Position numbers and translations under genes: made by a program. The notes beneath the pieces were generated by a model. That model saw only the letters and a list, made by a program, of their open reading frames with translations. It made no database searches and was not told where the DNA came from. From CAYMYN01 sp964394665 (GTDB lineage: Bacteria > Planctomycetota > UBA1135 > GCA-002686595): a stretch of DNA of 64,000 nt. Shown here in pieces: positions 8,313-17,858 of this stretch; the stretch's first letter is position 1, and every line of letters begins with the position of its first letter. The stretch covers positions 47,921 through 111,920 of the forward strand of contig CAYMYN010000013.1 of the NCBI GenBank assembly GCA_964394665.1, in the 5' to 3' direction.

Positions 8313-10802
8313 TCACTCTCGATGCTCGGGCTCGAAATCGCTGGCCTCGACTCGGGCGCGCCAGTGGTCGGCCTCCGCGGGTTTCCCCCACTCCTCGTAC
8401 ACGCTGCGCACCAGCTCGGCGATCCGACCGCTCGAGCGGTGCCCTGGACCGAGGGCCTCCTCGACCCGTGCGTAGCCGTCCAGCGCCAAGCGCTCGGCCG
8501 CCGCGAGGTCGCCACCCAGCCCGAGCACCATGACGGCCAACTCCAGCGCTCGCAACGACTCCAGGTGTTGGACGCCGAGCTCGCGCTGGCAGAGCGCGAG
8601 GTGCGCGTGCGCGAGCTCCGTCGCGCGCGCGACGTTCCTTAGGCGGAACTCGAGCAGGATCCCCTGGTGGCGGCGCCGCAGAGTGCTCGTGTGGGCGGGA
8701 CCGAGCACGCGTTCGCTGCGCTCGGCGGCCTCGCGCGTGAGCTGCGCGCCGCGCTCGAGCTCGTCGAGGTTGACGAGCAATCCGCCCAGGTTGGCCATCA
8801 TCCGCAGGGTGTCGGGATGGTCGGGGCCGCTGGCCGCGAGTTGGCGCGCGTAGCAGTCCTCCAGCATGGGCAGCGCCTCCTCCCCACGCCCCAGGTTCAT
8901 CAGCATCGCCCCTAGATTGCCCAGGGCTTGGATCGCGCTGGCTTCGTCGATCCCCGGTCCGCGCTCCGCCCGCTCGACGTTCTCGCGGTGCATTGCAAGC
9001 GCCTCTTCGCTCCGACCCTGAGCCTCGAGGACGAGCGCGAGATGCTCGCGCAGGCGGTACGCGGCGTAGGAGTCCGCGTGGGTGCGGGTGAACGCCGGGC
9101 GCAACACCGCCTCAGCCTCCTCCAGACGCTCCAGGCGCTGGAGCGCCAGACCATGGGACGCGATGGCCAGCAAGGTGCGCTCGTTCCGTGGACCGATGCC
9201 GCGCTCGTAGTCGGAAACGGCAGCACGCAAGTGGCGCTCCGCGCTCTCGAACTCCCCCAGCTCGTAGTAGGTCGAACCGACCGCGTCGTGCAGCTCGCCC
9301 CGCACCGCGGGGCTCGCCACGAATCGTCCGTCGATCCGTCCAGCCGACTCGTCCAGCATCTCGCGCACCGAGAGCGGTCGACCCGCCGTTCGCACCGGGT
9401 TGACCGAGGTCAGCATCTCGCGCAGGAACTGCGCCACGTCCCGCCGCGTGCGCGACTCGGCGGCGACGCGCGAGGCCTGCCAGGCCAGGACTCCGGCAGC
9501 CGCCGCCAGCACCAGCACGAGGCCGATCAAGGCCCCGGCCAGGCCCCGGTTGCGGCCGATCCACTTGCGCAGCTCGACCCACGCGCCCCGGGCGTGGGCC
9601 TGCACCACGCGACCTTCGAGGTGCGCGCGCAGGTCGTCGCGCAGGGAGAGCGCGTCCGGGTAACGGTCGCTCGGGTCGCGGGCCATGGCGCGCTCGCAGA
9701 TGGCCACCAGCTCCGCCGGCGCATCGGGGGCCAGGGACGCGAGCGGGCGCGGCGGTCCCGCGCGCACTCCCGCGAGCACCTCCGCCGTGCTCGGGTCCCG
9801 CTCGAGCTCGGCGTAGGGCATGCGTCCGGCGAGCAACTCGTAGAGGATCGCTCCCAGGGCGTAGACGTCGGAGCGCGCATCCACGCTCGCGTGACGGCCG
9901 CGGGCCTGCTCGGGGGCCATGTACGCCGGGGTGCCGATCACCGCGCCCTCCAGCGTCAGCCAGGCCGGCATCGACCCCGGGTCGCTGCGCACGGTGCTGG
10001 GGAGCGGCTCGCGCCCCTCCACGTTCTCCGGACCGCGCTCGAGCAGGCGCGCCAAGCCCCAGTCGAGCACGTACGTCTCGCCGAACGTACCCACGCGGAT
10101 GTTCGTGGGCTTGAGGTCGCGGTGCACGACGCCCTTGTCGTGCGCATAGGCCAGGGCCTCGCAGACGCGCATCAGGACGCCCAGCGCCCGCGGCTGGTTC
10201 CAGCCGTCCGAACCGGCGCGCGCGCGGCGGATCACGGCCGAGAAGTCCAGGCCGTGGACGAGCGGCATCGTGTAGTAGACGCGACCCTGCGCGTCGAGCC
10301 CCAGATCGTGCACCGGGACGATGGCCGGGTGCTCGAGCTGACCGGTGAGCTGCGCCTCCTCGAGGAAACGCGCCACGGCTCGAGGCGGGGCCGCGCGCGC
10401 GTCCGAGCCCGTCTCCGCGTCGTCCGGACACCGCAGCACCTTCATCGCCACCGTGCGCCGGAGCGGGCGATCGGCGACCTCGAACACGACCCCCATGCCG
10501 CCCCGGCCCAACTCGCGCAGGACGCGGTACCGCCCGGCGCCGCCGGCTTCCAGGTCCCCGAGCAACGCGCCCGTCGAAGTCCAGTCCTCCTCGGATGCCG
10601 CAGCGTCCGCCGGGGTGAGGGGACCCGAGTTCGCGAGCGCGTCGTAGCGCGCCCACAAGCGGCGCATCTCGTGCTCCAGCTCGGGGTGCTCGGCCAGACA
10701 CGCGTCGAGCTCGAGCGCCTCGCCCTCGTCCCGACGGCGCAGGAACTCGAGCAGGGCTTCCGCGGCGGGCGGGAGCGTGCGGTTCTCGGGTTGGGGCTCC
10801 AT
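8313..10802 (-). CDS. Membrane Ser/Thr protein kinase with extracytoplasmic TPR repeats
   Basis: 829 aa from the ATG at 10802. Kinase domain ~91-400: glycine loop LGRGGMG, ATP lysine K121 in VAMKVL, catalytic loop HRDLKPTN (Asp229), metal motif DWG in place of DFG, activation-segment GTPAYMAPEQA. A membrane helix follows at ~421-441. The C-terminal ~380 residues contain repeated ELGEFESAERHLRAA-like helical pairs typical of TPR/Kinesin-light-chain repeats, probably outside the membrane. All kinase catalytic residues are present, so it should be active. The ~60-residue acidic leader is common in planctomycete kinases. It is the upstream partner of the ECF sigma gene. Confidence 0.92.
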   Translation of the reverse strand: MEPQPENRTLPPAAEALLEFLRRRDEGEALELDACLAEHPELEHEMRRLWARYDALANSGPLTPADAAASEEDWTSTGALLGDLEAGGAGRYRVLRELGRGGMGVVFEVADRPLRRTVAMKVLRCPDDAETGSDARAAPPRAVARFLEEAQLTGQLEHPAIVPVHDLGLDAQGRVYYTMPLVHGLDFSAVIRRARAGSDGWNQPRALGVLMRVCEALAYAHDKGVVHRDLKPTNIRVGTFGETYVLDWGLARLLERGPENVEGREPLPSTVRSDPGSMPAWLTLEGAVIGTPAYMAPEQARGRHASVDARSDVYALGAILYELLAGRMPYAELERDPSTAEVLAGVRAGPPRPLASLAPDAPAELVAICERAMARDPSDRYPDALSLRDDLRAHLEGRVVQAHARGAWVELRKWIGRNRGLAGALIGLVLVLAAAAGVLAWQASRVAAESRTRRDVAQFLREMLTSVNPVRTAGRPLSVREMLDESAGRIDGRFVASPAVRGELHDAVGSTYYELGEFESAERHLRAAVSDYERGIGPRNERTLLAIASHGLALQRLERLEEAEAVLRPAFTRTHADSYAAYRLREHLALVLEAQGRSEEALAMHRENVERAERGPGIDEASAIQALGNLGAMLMNLGRGEEALPMLEDCYARQLAASGPDHPDTLRMMANLGGLLVNLDELERGAQLTREAAERSERVLGPAHTSTLRRRHQGILLEFRLRNVARATELAHAHLALCQRELGVQHLESLRALELAVMVLGLGGDLAAAERLALDGYARVEEALGPGHRSSGRIAELVRSVYEEWGKPAEADHWRARVEASDFEPEHRE

Positions 10803-10887
10803 CAGGGACGTCTCGTCGCGGCCAAGGCTCGCCCCGGAGGTCCCTCCGGGGCGAGCCGTCCGCCTCATCGGTGTGCGCCCGTCGCGC

Positions 10888-11658
10888 TCAGGGGGCCTGG
10901 TACAGGCCGAAGTGCGCGCCGGTCGGGTCCTTCATCAAGGAGTAGTGGCCCATGCCGCCCTGGATGGCCACGTTCTCCATCAGGGCCTGGGCACCCAGTT
11001 GTTTGGCGCGCACGGTCGCGGCCGCCAGGTCGGGCGCGAGGAAGTACGCGCACCACCAGGAGGGCGCGTTCGGCATGGGGTTCTTCATGATCGCCCCGGC
11101 GCCCTTCTCGCCCACCATCTGGCAGCGATAGGTGCCCATCGGACCCATGTCCATGTGCTGGGGCTTCCAGCCGAAGAGCGCGCCGTAGAACGCCTCCGCG
11201 CCGGCGTCGTCGGCGGTCATCAGCTCGTTCCACACGACCCGCCCGGGGATCGACTGATCGGGATCGAAGCCCTGCGATTCGGGCAGGCCCGTGTAGAGCG
11301 AGAAGTAGGCTCCCTGCGGATCGCCGACCACGGCGAAGCGCCCAGTCTGCGGGATGTCGGTGGGCGGTACGCAGACGCTGCCGCCGAGCTCTTGGACGCG
11401 TTTCGCCGCGGCGTCCACGCCCGGCACAGAGCAATAGGGCATCCAGTGCGAGGAGGGGATCTCCTTCTCCTCGATGATGCCGCCGATGGGGCCCGGACCG
11501 GCGTGGATCATGCGGTAGGTGAAGCCCTGGATCGGAGTCTCGGAGATGCTCCAATCGAAGAGCGCGGTGTAGAAAGCGACCGACTTCCGAGCATCGGTCG
11601 TCATCAAGTCGTGCCAGACGAAACGTCCGTGCCAGGGTCCGTTCGAGTCTCGAGTCAT
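10888..11658 (-). CDS. Two-domain VOC (glyoxalase/bleomycin-resistance) family protein
   Basis: 256 aa with two tandem beta-alpha-beta-beta-beta VOC units (about 8-125 and 135-256). Each opens with a similar motif (FVWHDLMTTD and VVWNELMTAD), followed by AFYTALFDW and AFYGALFGW, and ends with a GDPQGA or KDPTGA turn. This is the layout of the CFP-30B/hydroxylase-like VOC group. Substrate unknown. The ATG at 11658 has GAGG 5 nt upstream. It is on the same strand as the kinase gene, 85 nt before it; co-transcription is possible. Confidence 0.85.
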   Translation of the reverse strand: MTRDSNGPWHGRFVWHDLMTTDARKSVAFYTALFDWSISETPIQGFTYRMIHAGPGPIGGIIEEKEIPSSHWMPYCSVPGVDAAAKRVQELGGSVCVPPTDIPQTGRFAVVGDPQGAYFSLYTGLPESQGFDPDQSIPGRVVWNELMTADDAGAEAFYGALFGWKPQHMDMGPMGTYRCQMVGEKGAGAIMKNPMPNAPSWWCAYFLAPDLAAATVRAKQLGAQALMENVAIQGGMGHYSLMKDPTGAHFGLYQAP

Positions 11659-11912
11659 TGCAACCTCGGGGGTGCTCGGGTTCGTGGGAGAGCGCGGTAC
11701 CGGCGGCAGGGTATCCGAGTCGCCCCGTTCCGGCCCGGACCGGCTTCCGCCCGCATGGGCGCACGCACGGGCCGTTCCTCGCCGACCCCACCCGCCAGGG
11801 GCGCTGGCCGTGACGCGGAAACCAAGGATCGGCCGTCACGGAGCCTCAGGAGCGCGGGTGAAGGCGTGCCGGCCGGTCCACGGACACCCCCGGTTCCGCC
11901 GGTGGAGCCCCG

Positions 11913-13724
11913 ATGAACACGAGATCCTCCTCCCGTCTGGCCCGCCCCGCCCTGTGCATCGCCCTCTTCGTCGCCCCCTGGCTCACGCCGTCCGGGCAGG
12001 CCGCTCCCCAGGAGAGCTGCGTGACGCGCCGCGTCAGCACCGACTCGGCCGAAGCGCAAGTGCACGGCACGAGTCGCGGTGCTTCCCTGTCCGCCGACAC
12101 CCGCTACGTGGCCTTCGAGAGCCAGTCCGCCGACCTCGTGCCCGGCGACGTCAACGGCTTCTCGGACGTCTTCTTGAAGGACTCGGTGAACGGGAGCGTG
12201 ACCCTCGTGAGCCGCGGGCTCGGCGGCGCACCCGCCGATGGCCCCTCCGACCACGCGACCCTCTCGGGCGACGGCTGGTGGATCGTGTTCGAGAGCGAGG
12301 CGACGAATCTCGTCGACGGTGACACCAACGGCGTGCGCGACGTCTTCCTATTCTCACGCCAGAGCGGCGCCATCACGCGTCTCAGCGTCTCGAACACGGG
12401 CGCGCAGGGGAACGGGCCCAGCGGGCAATGGGGCCTGTCCGGCGGCTCGGCCATCGACCATGCCGGCGATCATGTGGTCTTCCAGAGCGCGGCCGGCAAC
12501 CTGGTGAGCGGGGACACGAACGGGGTGAGCGACATCTTCCACTATCACCGCCCCAGCTCGACGTTGGTCCGCGTTTCGCTCACCGCGCTGGGCGGGCAGG
12601 CGAACGGCAACTCCCAGGACCCCTCGATCTCGGCCGACGGCACGCACGTGGCGTTCACGACCGACGCCACGAACCTCGTCACGCCGGACGGCAACGGGGT
12701 CTCGGACGTCGTGGTGATCGAGCTCGGTACCTCCAATCGCCATCGCGCCAGCCGGAGCTCGGGCGGCAACCAGGGCGACGGCCCTTCGGGACGCCCGGCC
12801 CTCTCGAGCGACGGGCGTCTCGTCGCCTACGAGAGCTTCGCCACCAACCTGGTCGGGAACGACACCAACGGGACGATCGACGTGTTCGTGCACGACACCG
12901 CAACGCAGACGACCGAGCGCGTGAGCGTGGGCTGGACCGGAGCCGAGGCGAACAACTACGCGTATCAACCCTCGATCTCGGCCGACGGGTCGCGGGTGGC
13001 TTTCACCAGCGCGTCGAGCAACCTCACGCCCGGCGGCAACGGCATCCAGAGCGTGTACGTGCGCGACCGTTCCCTCGGCACGACCGAACGCTGGGGTCAG
13101 GGTTCGGACGGCCAGAACGGCTTCGCCGGCTCCGAAGGGCCCTTCCTCGCTCCCGACGGCACCCGGGTCGCCTTCAGCAGCTTGGCCGCGCTCGTCCCGC
13201 AGGACTCGAACCTCGACGTGGACGTCTACGTGCGGAGCTGCGGGCCGACGGGGACCGCGATCTGCATGGGCCTCGTCGGCAACTGCCCCTGCGGGAACGC
13301 GGGCCCGCCGCCCGGCGGGTGTCTCAACTCGACCGGGGCCGCTGGCCGGCTCGAGGGCGAAGGCACGGCGAGCGTCTTCGCCGACTCGGTCACGCTCACC
13401 GTCGAGGTCCTGCCGGCCAACGCGCCCGTGCTCTACTTCCAGGGCACTACGGTCGTGGGCTTCGGCCTCGGCGTGGCCTTCGGCGACGGCCTCCGCTGCG
13501 CCGGTGGCAGCGTGCTGCGACTAGGGACGCGCCTGGCCGACGGCTCGGGCGCGAGCCGTTTCGGCGCCGCCGTGCCCAACGATCCTTCGATCGCCTGGAA
13601 GGGCCAGGTGCCCGGCGCAGGCGGGGTTCGCGTGTACCAAGGCTGGTACCGCGACACGGCCCCGTTCTGCACCCCGCAGGCCTTCAACCTGACCGACGCC
13701 TTCCTGATCGCGTGGGCACCGTGA
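11913..13724 (+). CDS. Secreted TolB/WD40-like beta-propeller protein with FGDGLRC C-terminal module
   Basis: 603 aa. Signal peptide (MNTRSSSRLARPALCIALFV..., cleavage near residue 30). Residues ~45-440 comprise about seven repeats of the form S-x-DG-x-x-VAF-x-S-x-ATNLV followed by DTNGVSDVF, the pattern of TolB-like propellers. The C-terminal ~160 residues carry CPCGN, GCLNSTGAAG, AFGDGLRCAGG and WYRD, the module shared with two other secreted proteins here. A strong ribosome-binding site (GGTGGAG, 5 nt spacing) supports the ATG. Probably a cell-surface or extracellular protein; no catalytic motif. Confidence 0.85.
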   Translation: MNTRSSSRLARPALCIALFVAPWLTPSGQAAPQESCVTRRVSTDSAEAQVHGTSRGASLSADTRYVAFESQSADLVPGDVNGFSDVFLKDSVNGSVTLVSRGLGGAPADGPSDHATLSGDGWWIVFESEATNLVDGDTNGVRDVFLFSRQSGAITRLSVSNTGAQGNGPSGQWGLSGGSAIDHAGDHVVFQSAAGNLVSGDTNGVSDIFHYHRPSSTLVRVSLTALGGQANGNSQDPSISADGTHVAFTTDATNLVTPDGNGVSDVVVIELGTSNRHRASRSSGGNQGDGPSGRPALSSDGRLVAYESFATNLVGNDTNGTIDVFVHDTATQTTERVSVGWTGAEANNYAYQPSISADGSRVAFTSASSNLTPGGNGIQSVYVRDRSLGTTERWGQGSDGQNGFAGSEGPFLAPDGTRVAFSSLAALVPQDSNLDVDVYVRSCGPTGTAICMGLVGNCPCGNAGPPPGGCLNSTGAAGRLEGEGTASVFADSVTLTVEVLPANAPVLYFQGTTVVGFGLGVAFGDGLRCAGGSVLRLGTRLADGSGASRFGAAVPNDPSIAWKGQVPGAGGVRVYQGWYRDTAPFCTPQAFNLTDAFLIAWAP

Positions 13725-13768
13725 AGGTCGCGGACGGTCCCCGGGCTTCGACCACCACGCGCCGTGCC

Positions 13769-13798
13769 CGGAACCGCTCGTAGGCTCGAGCGGTTCCG
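13769..13798 (+). terminator. 12-bp stem hairpin in the 303-bp spacer 13725-14027
   Basis: CGGAACCGCTCG (13769-13780) and its exact complement (13787-13798) enclose a 6-nt loop, 45 nt after the propeller gene. No T-tract follows. The remainder of the spacer shows no gene; only the ribosome-binding site GGAG (6 nt before the ATG at 14028) could be identified. Confidence 0.55.
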
Positions 13799-14027
13799 AA
13801 CGCCTCGATTCGCGCGGCCGGATCGAAGGTCGAGCCAGGGCCTCCAGCCCGAGGTTCGGAACCCACTGCAACCCGTGGCTCCGGCCTTGCTAGGGGTGAG
13901 CGGCGTGCGCCGAGAGCGGGCCGTCACCCGCCCCGCCGCGTGGCCCCGAAGGCGCCATGACCTGGCGGCGATCACGCGCAGCGCCCCAGGCAATCTCTGA
14001 ATCCGGTCGCCACCCAAGGAGAGAACC

Positions 14028-17000
14028 ATGTCGTCCCAGCTCGATCCAGCCGCGCTCCGCACGGGATCCCAGGGTCTCGACCGCGCCCGCAACCCGTTCT
14101 TCGCCCTGTTCCTCGGCGTGTCCGTGCTCGCCATCGGCTGTGGGCCGGACTCGAAGGGTCCGCAGCCATCGACCGAGGTCGAGACCCTGCGGGTCTCCGG
14201 CGACCTGCCGGGCGCGGGGTTCCTGGTCGATTCCAACCAAGTCGGCCGTGCGGCGCAGCTCGGTCTCGAGGGTCTGTACTGGGGTCGCCTCGTGGACGTA
14301 CACGACGCGGACGGTGTCCTACGCCACCGCGACTTCGTCATCGGCGAGGGCGTGCGCAGCGACGGAGCCGACTTCGTCCTGGACGAGGAATCGCCCTCCG
14401 ACCGGGACGTCCTGCGCGTCCTCCATCCCTTCGCTAGCACGGCCTACGTCGAAGCGCTCGAGCGCGCGCAGCGCGGACTCGCGCGCATCGAGCCCAAGGG
14501 CACCGGCCCGGCCGAGCTCCCGCCTTTCGCGGTCGTGCCGCGCAACGCGGCGCTCGTCCTGCGGTTCGACGACATCCTGGGCGTGCGCTACCAGGCAGGA
14601 GCCTGGCGCGACGACGCGGACGGGCGCCTGATCTCCGCGAGCAGCGGACAACTCGCGGCCGACGTCGTTCGCCTCGTCGAAGCCAAGTCACCGGGCCGAC
14701 CCATCGCGGCACGCGTGTTCGCCTCACCGAACCACGGGGACGTGTACGACCTGGGAGACGGGCCCGCGTTCTACCCCACGCGGGTGATCGTCAGCGCGAC
14801 GATCCGTGAGTCGGATGCGGCCCAATCCGATCCGCCCCTCGAGGTCCAGGCCATGGGGCTGCCCGCGGGCGGATCGGAGCTCGTGGCCAACGTCGCGCTG
14901 CGCCTTCCCACGCACCCCGACCCGGCCTCCGGTCAGGGCGTGGTCCTGACCAACCCCGCGGGGCGCGGCCTGGCCCTCGAGGCCCACTCGACGGGCATGA
15001 CGACCGGCTTCACCCGCGAGGTGGTGCGCGCCTTCGCCTCCGGTGGGAGTGGCCAGATCAACCAGGGCTTCTTGCTCGACACGACCGCGCCCTACGTGGT
15101 CAGCGGTTTGGACGTCGAGCTCGAGGACGACGACCCCAACGACGCCATCCCTGCCGTGACCGATCTGGGCGGAGGGCTGTTCGAGGTGCGCCAGGTGCGC
15201 TTCCTGGCCGCCGCCTGCACGACGATCCTCAAGCCTGGCCGGGACGTGATCGAGCAGGGTGGCACACGGGCCCTCGTCCTCGCGGCCCAGCAGGCGAGTG
15301 GCGCCCTCCAAGGCGTCGTCCTGCAGGTCCTCTCTCCCGCTGGCGGGTCGGTCGGGATCGGCGCGGCGCGATACCAATCGCCCTTCGCGGCGGCCAACGA
15401 TCCCGCGGCTTGTTTCGTGCGCTTCTCCGTCGCCGCGGGAAGTCCACCCGATCAAGGCGTTCCGAAGTCCGCCCAGGTCATCCTGCGCTTCAGCGAGCCG
15501 CTGGACCCTGGGACGTTGAGCGCCTTCGACAACCTCACCATCACCCGCCGGCGAACCGACAGCCCGCTCCTCACGAACTTCGACTACGTGGTCGGCACCG
15601 TGCGCGTCTCACCGGACCTGCGCGAGTTCGCCTTCGCGCCCGCTCTGCCCCTCGATCGCAGCCAGGGGTTCTCCGAGTCCGACGTCTCCGCCCCGGGGAC
15701 CTATCACGTGACCCTGCTGGGCGGCGCCGACGGACCCAAGGACCTGGCCGGCAACGCGCTGAATCTCGCGGCGCTGCGCACGCCGTTCTTCTTGGACCCC
15801 AGCGAGCCCGTCAGCACGAACGCGGGCCTGGTCCTGCGCTTCGACTCGCGCAACGAGATCCTCTTCAACGCCAGCGACGAGGCCCAGGGATGGGGTGAGC
15901 TCCGCGACGGCCAGATTCAGTTCGACACGGGCCAGTCCGCCATCCGGCCGCGTCCGGTGAGTCGCTTCTCCGCCGCCGCGGACCGCGACAAACCCGTTCC
16001 GAGCGTCATGACGCCCTTCCCGGCCGGGGTCCAGACCCCGCTCTCGCCCCTGGGGAGCAAGCTCCAGGCCCTGTGGCGCTACGTGGACGTGGGTTGGTCC
16101 CTGCTGGACGAGAGCCTGTTCAACGTGGACGTGGAGGGCCTCGCCTGGGCGCCGGTCGGCGGCGGGGTGATCACCGACAGCTACGACGAGTTCAGCATCC
16201 GCCTGGGTCACTCGAAGTGGTTGCCCGACGAAACCCCCGATCCCATGACCCTGTTCCCGATCTACCCGATGTCGGGCCTCGTCCCGACCTACGCGGACAA
16301 CTACCTGGACTCCACACCGGTCGACGGGACCCTCGTGCACCCGCAGCAGCGCGGCTACGTCGTCTCGCCCGCCAACATGTTCACCGCGGCCTCGGGGACC
16401 GCGATGCAGCCCTTCCCGCTCAACCGTGGCATCCCCGCCTCGGAGTTCCAGTACTACACCTGGCGCGACACCGCCATGGCCGGGACGGGGGGTAGCGCGA
16501 GTTCGGGTGCGATCCAACGCATCGAGAGCCTGGTCGTGCACGGCAACACCCTCCCGGCGGGCGTTCCATACTCAGCGGGCGAGGTGCCCACGATCGGACT
16601 GCCCCTGATGGTCGAGTACCGCTGCTATCCCGACTCAAACGCCTTGGGTCTGAATCTCCTCGACGTCTCGCTGGCGATCAACTCCTCGATCCGGCCGAAC
16701 TTCCGCGCCTTCTCGACGGGCGGCTTCAACACGCTCGGGAACCCGGTCGTCAAGCACCCCGACGCAGAGACGACCGCCACGGGCGGCTTCGGCCCCGGCG
16801 GTTCCCCGACATCACCGGCCGACAGTCTCTTCTACATCGGCCAGGTCGAGCTGGTGACTCGGATCAGCCGTACCCACTCCATCTGGTTCGACACCGGCCT
16901 GACGAGTCCGAAGTACGTTCGACCGATCCTCGAGGTCCTGCAGGGCCAGCTCCCCGCGGGCACCCAGTTGCAGTTCGCCTTCCGTGGCGCGCTCGACGTC

Positions 17001-17246
17001 ACGACCGGCGGGAGCGACGACAACATCCGCACCAACGCGGCCCGTCTGGATCCCTACGGCAACCCGCTCGGCAACGGAGTCGGCCAGCCTGTGTATCCGG
17101 CCAACAACCCCGAGGGCCAGTGGCGGGAGACGATCCAACAGATCGACGACAGCCGCTTCTTCCAGGTGCGCGTGACGTTCCTCTCGAACGCAGCGACCTC
17201 GGAGACGCCCTCGCTCTCGAGCCTCGGCTTCGCCTATCGCGACTGA
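14028..17246 (+). CDS. Large secreted lipoprotein-like protein with Ig-like (Big_5-type) segments
   Basis: 1072 aa. The N-terminus has a hydrophobic run ending VSVLAIGC, with Cys38 in a lipobox-like position, so it is probably exported and lipid-anchored. Two segments resemble bacterial Ig-like domains that begin with boundary-condition statements: PRNAALVLRFDDILG (~165) and KSAQVILRFSEPLDPGT (~480), the latter typical of Big_5. The C-terminal ~400 residues are beta-rich and unrecognised. GGAG lies 6 nt before the ATG. No catalytic residues recognised; it might be a surface or assembly protein. It sits downstream of another secreted protein on the same strand. Confidence 0.8.
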   Translation: MSSQLDPAALRTGSQGLDRARNPFFALFLGVSVLAIGCGPDSKGPQPSTEVETLRVSGDLPGAGFLVDSNQVGRAAQLGLEGLYWGRLVDVHDADGVLRHRDFVIGEGVRSDGADFVLDEESPSDRDVLRVLHPFASTAYVEALERAQRGLARIEPKGTGPAELPPFAVVPRNAALVLRFDDILGVRYQAGAWRDDADGRLISASSGQLAADVVRLVEAKSPGRPIAARVFASPNHGDVYDLGDGPAFYPTRVIVSATIRESDAAQSDPPLEVQAMGLPAGGSELVANVALRLPTHPDPASGQGVVLTNPAGRGLALEAHSTGMTTGFTREVVRAFASGGSGQINQGFLLDTTAPYVVSGLDVELEDDDPNDAIPAVTDLGGGLFEVRQVRFLAAACTTILKPGRDVIEQGGTRALVLAAQQASGALQGVVLQVLSPAGGSVGIGAARYQSPFAAANDPAACFVRFSVAAGSPPDQGVPKSAQVILRFSEPLDPGTLSAFDNLTITRRRTDSPLLTNFDYVVGTVRVSPDLREFAFAPALPLDRSQGFSESDVSAPGTYHVTLLGGADGPKDLAGNALNLAALRTPFFLDPSEPVSTNAGLVLRFDSRNEILFNASDEAQGWGELRDGQIQFDTGQSAIRPRPVSRFSAAADRDKPVPSVMTPFPAGVQTPLSPLGSKLQALWRYVDVGWSLLDESLFNVDVEGLAWAPVGGGVITDSYDEFSIRLGHSKWLPDETPDPMTLFPIYPMSGLVPTYADNYLDSTPVDGTLVHPQQRGYVVSPANMFTAASGTAMQPFPLNRGIPASEFQYYTWRDTAMAGTGGSASSGAIQRIESLVVHGNTLPAGVPYSAGEVPTIGLPLMVEYRCYPDSNALGLNLLDVSLAINSSIRPNFRAFSTGGFNTLGNPVVKHPDAETTATGGFGPGGSPTSPADSLFYIGQVELVTRISRTHSIWFDTGLTSPKYVRPILEVLQGQLPAGTQLQFAFRGALDVTTGGSDDNIRTNAARLDPYGNPLGNGVGQPVYPANNPEGQWRETIQQIDDSRFFQVRVTFLSNAATSETPSLSSLGFAYRD

Positions 17247-17300
17247 GGCCCGCGCGCTTGAGGAGCTGGAAGGCGTGCGGGGCCGAGGGCCGTGGGCCGG

Positions 17301-17849
17301 TCAAGTGCTCGCCGAACGCCGCACGCGGATCGTGTCGCCGACGCGAACGGTGCCCGAGGCGAGCACGCGGCAGAGCACGCCGCGGCCGCGGTGGCCGGTC
17401 TTGTTGGCGCGCGCGACCTTCTTCGCGCCGCCGGCGCCGAAGCGCTCGTGGAAGTGACGGCAGGGGCGGTGGGGCTCGGGGGTGATCTCGAGCAACGCGT
17501 CGCCGATCTCGAGGCGCGTGCCCACGGGCAGATTGGATTCGGAGAGGTCCAGATCGACCTGCAGGTTGTCGCCCGAGAGCGCCATGCGCTCGGGATCGCC
17601 CCCGCACAACGAGCGCAACACGTGCACGTTGATCAGGCTGACCTGGTTGCCCTCCCGGCGCTCGGGGTTCGCGTACCAGGCATCGCCGACCACGCCCTCC
17701 TCGACGTCGAGGCGCAGCTCGTCCGGGCGCAGGCGGACGCCATGCCCTTGGCCGCGGGGGCGCACGACGAGCCCTTCGACCTTGCCGGCCTCGCGCGGGC
17801 TCTCGGGCAACGCCCGCCGCCACAGGTCGAAGCGGAACGAAAGGTCCAC
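17301..17849 (-). CDS. MOSC domain protein
   Basis: 182 aa from the GTG at 17849 (GGGAG about 6 nt upstream). MOSC domains (molybdenum cofactor sulfurase C-terminal) handle sulfur or reduce N-hydroxylated compounds using a conserved cysteine. Here the region EPHRPCRHFHERFG contains that Cys with the typical following Phe/Gly, and earlier GVVGDAWYAN and NQVSLIN match MOSC landmarks. Length fits a stand-alone MOSC protein. It begins 9 nt after the stop of the TrpD2-like gene, so they are co-transcribed; a molybdoenzyme operon lies about 14 kb away. Confidence 0.85.
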   Translation of the reverse strand: MDLSFRFDLWRRALPESPREAGKVEGLVVRPRGQGHGVRLRPDELRLDVEEGVVGDAWYANPERREGNQVSLINVHVLRSLCGGDPERMALSGDNLQVDLDLSESNLPVGTRLEIGDALLEITPEPHRPCRHFHERFGAGGAKKVARANKTGHRGRGVLCRVLASGTVRVGDTIRVRRSAST

Positions 17850-17858
17850 GCGCGCTCC

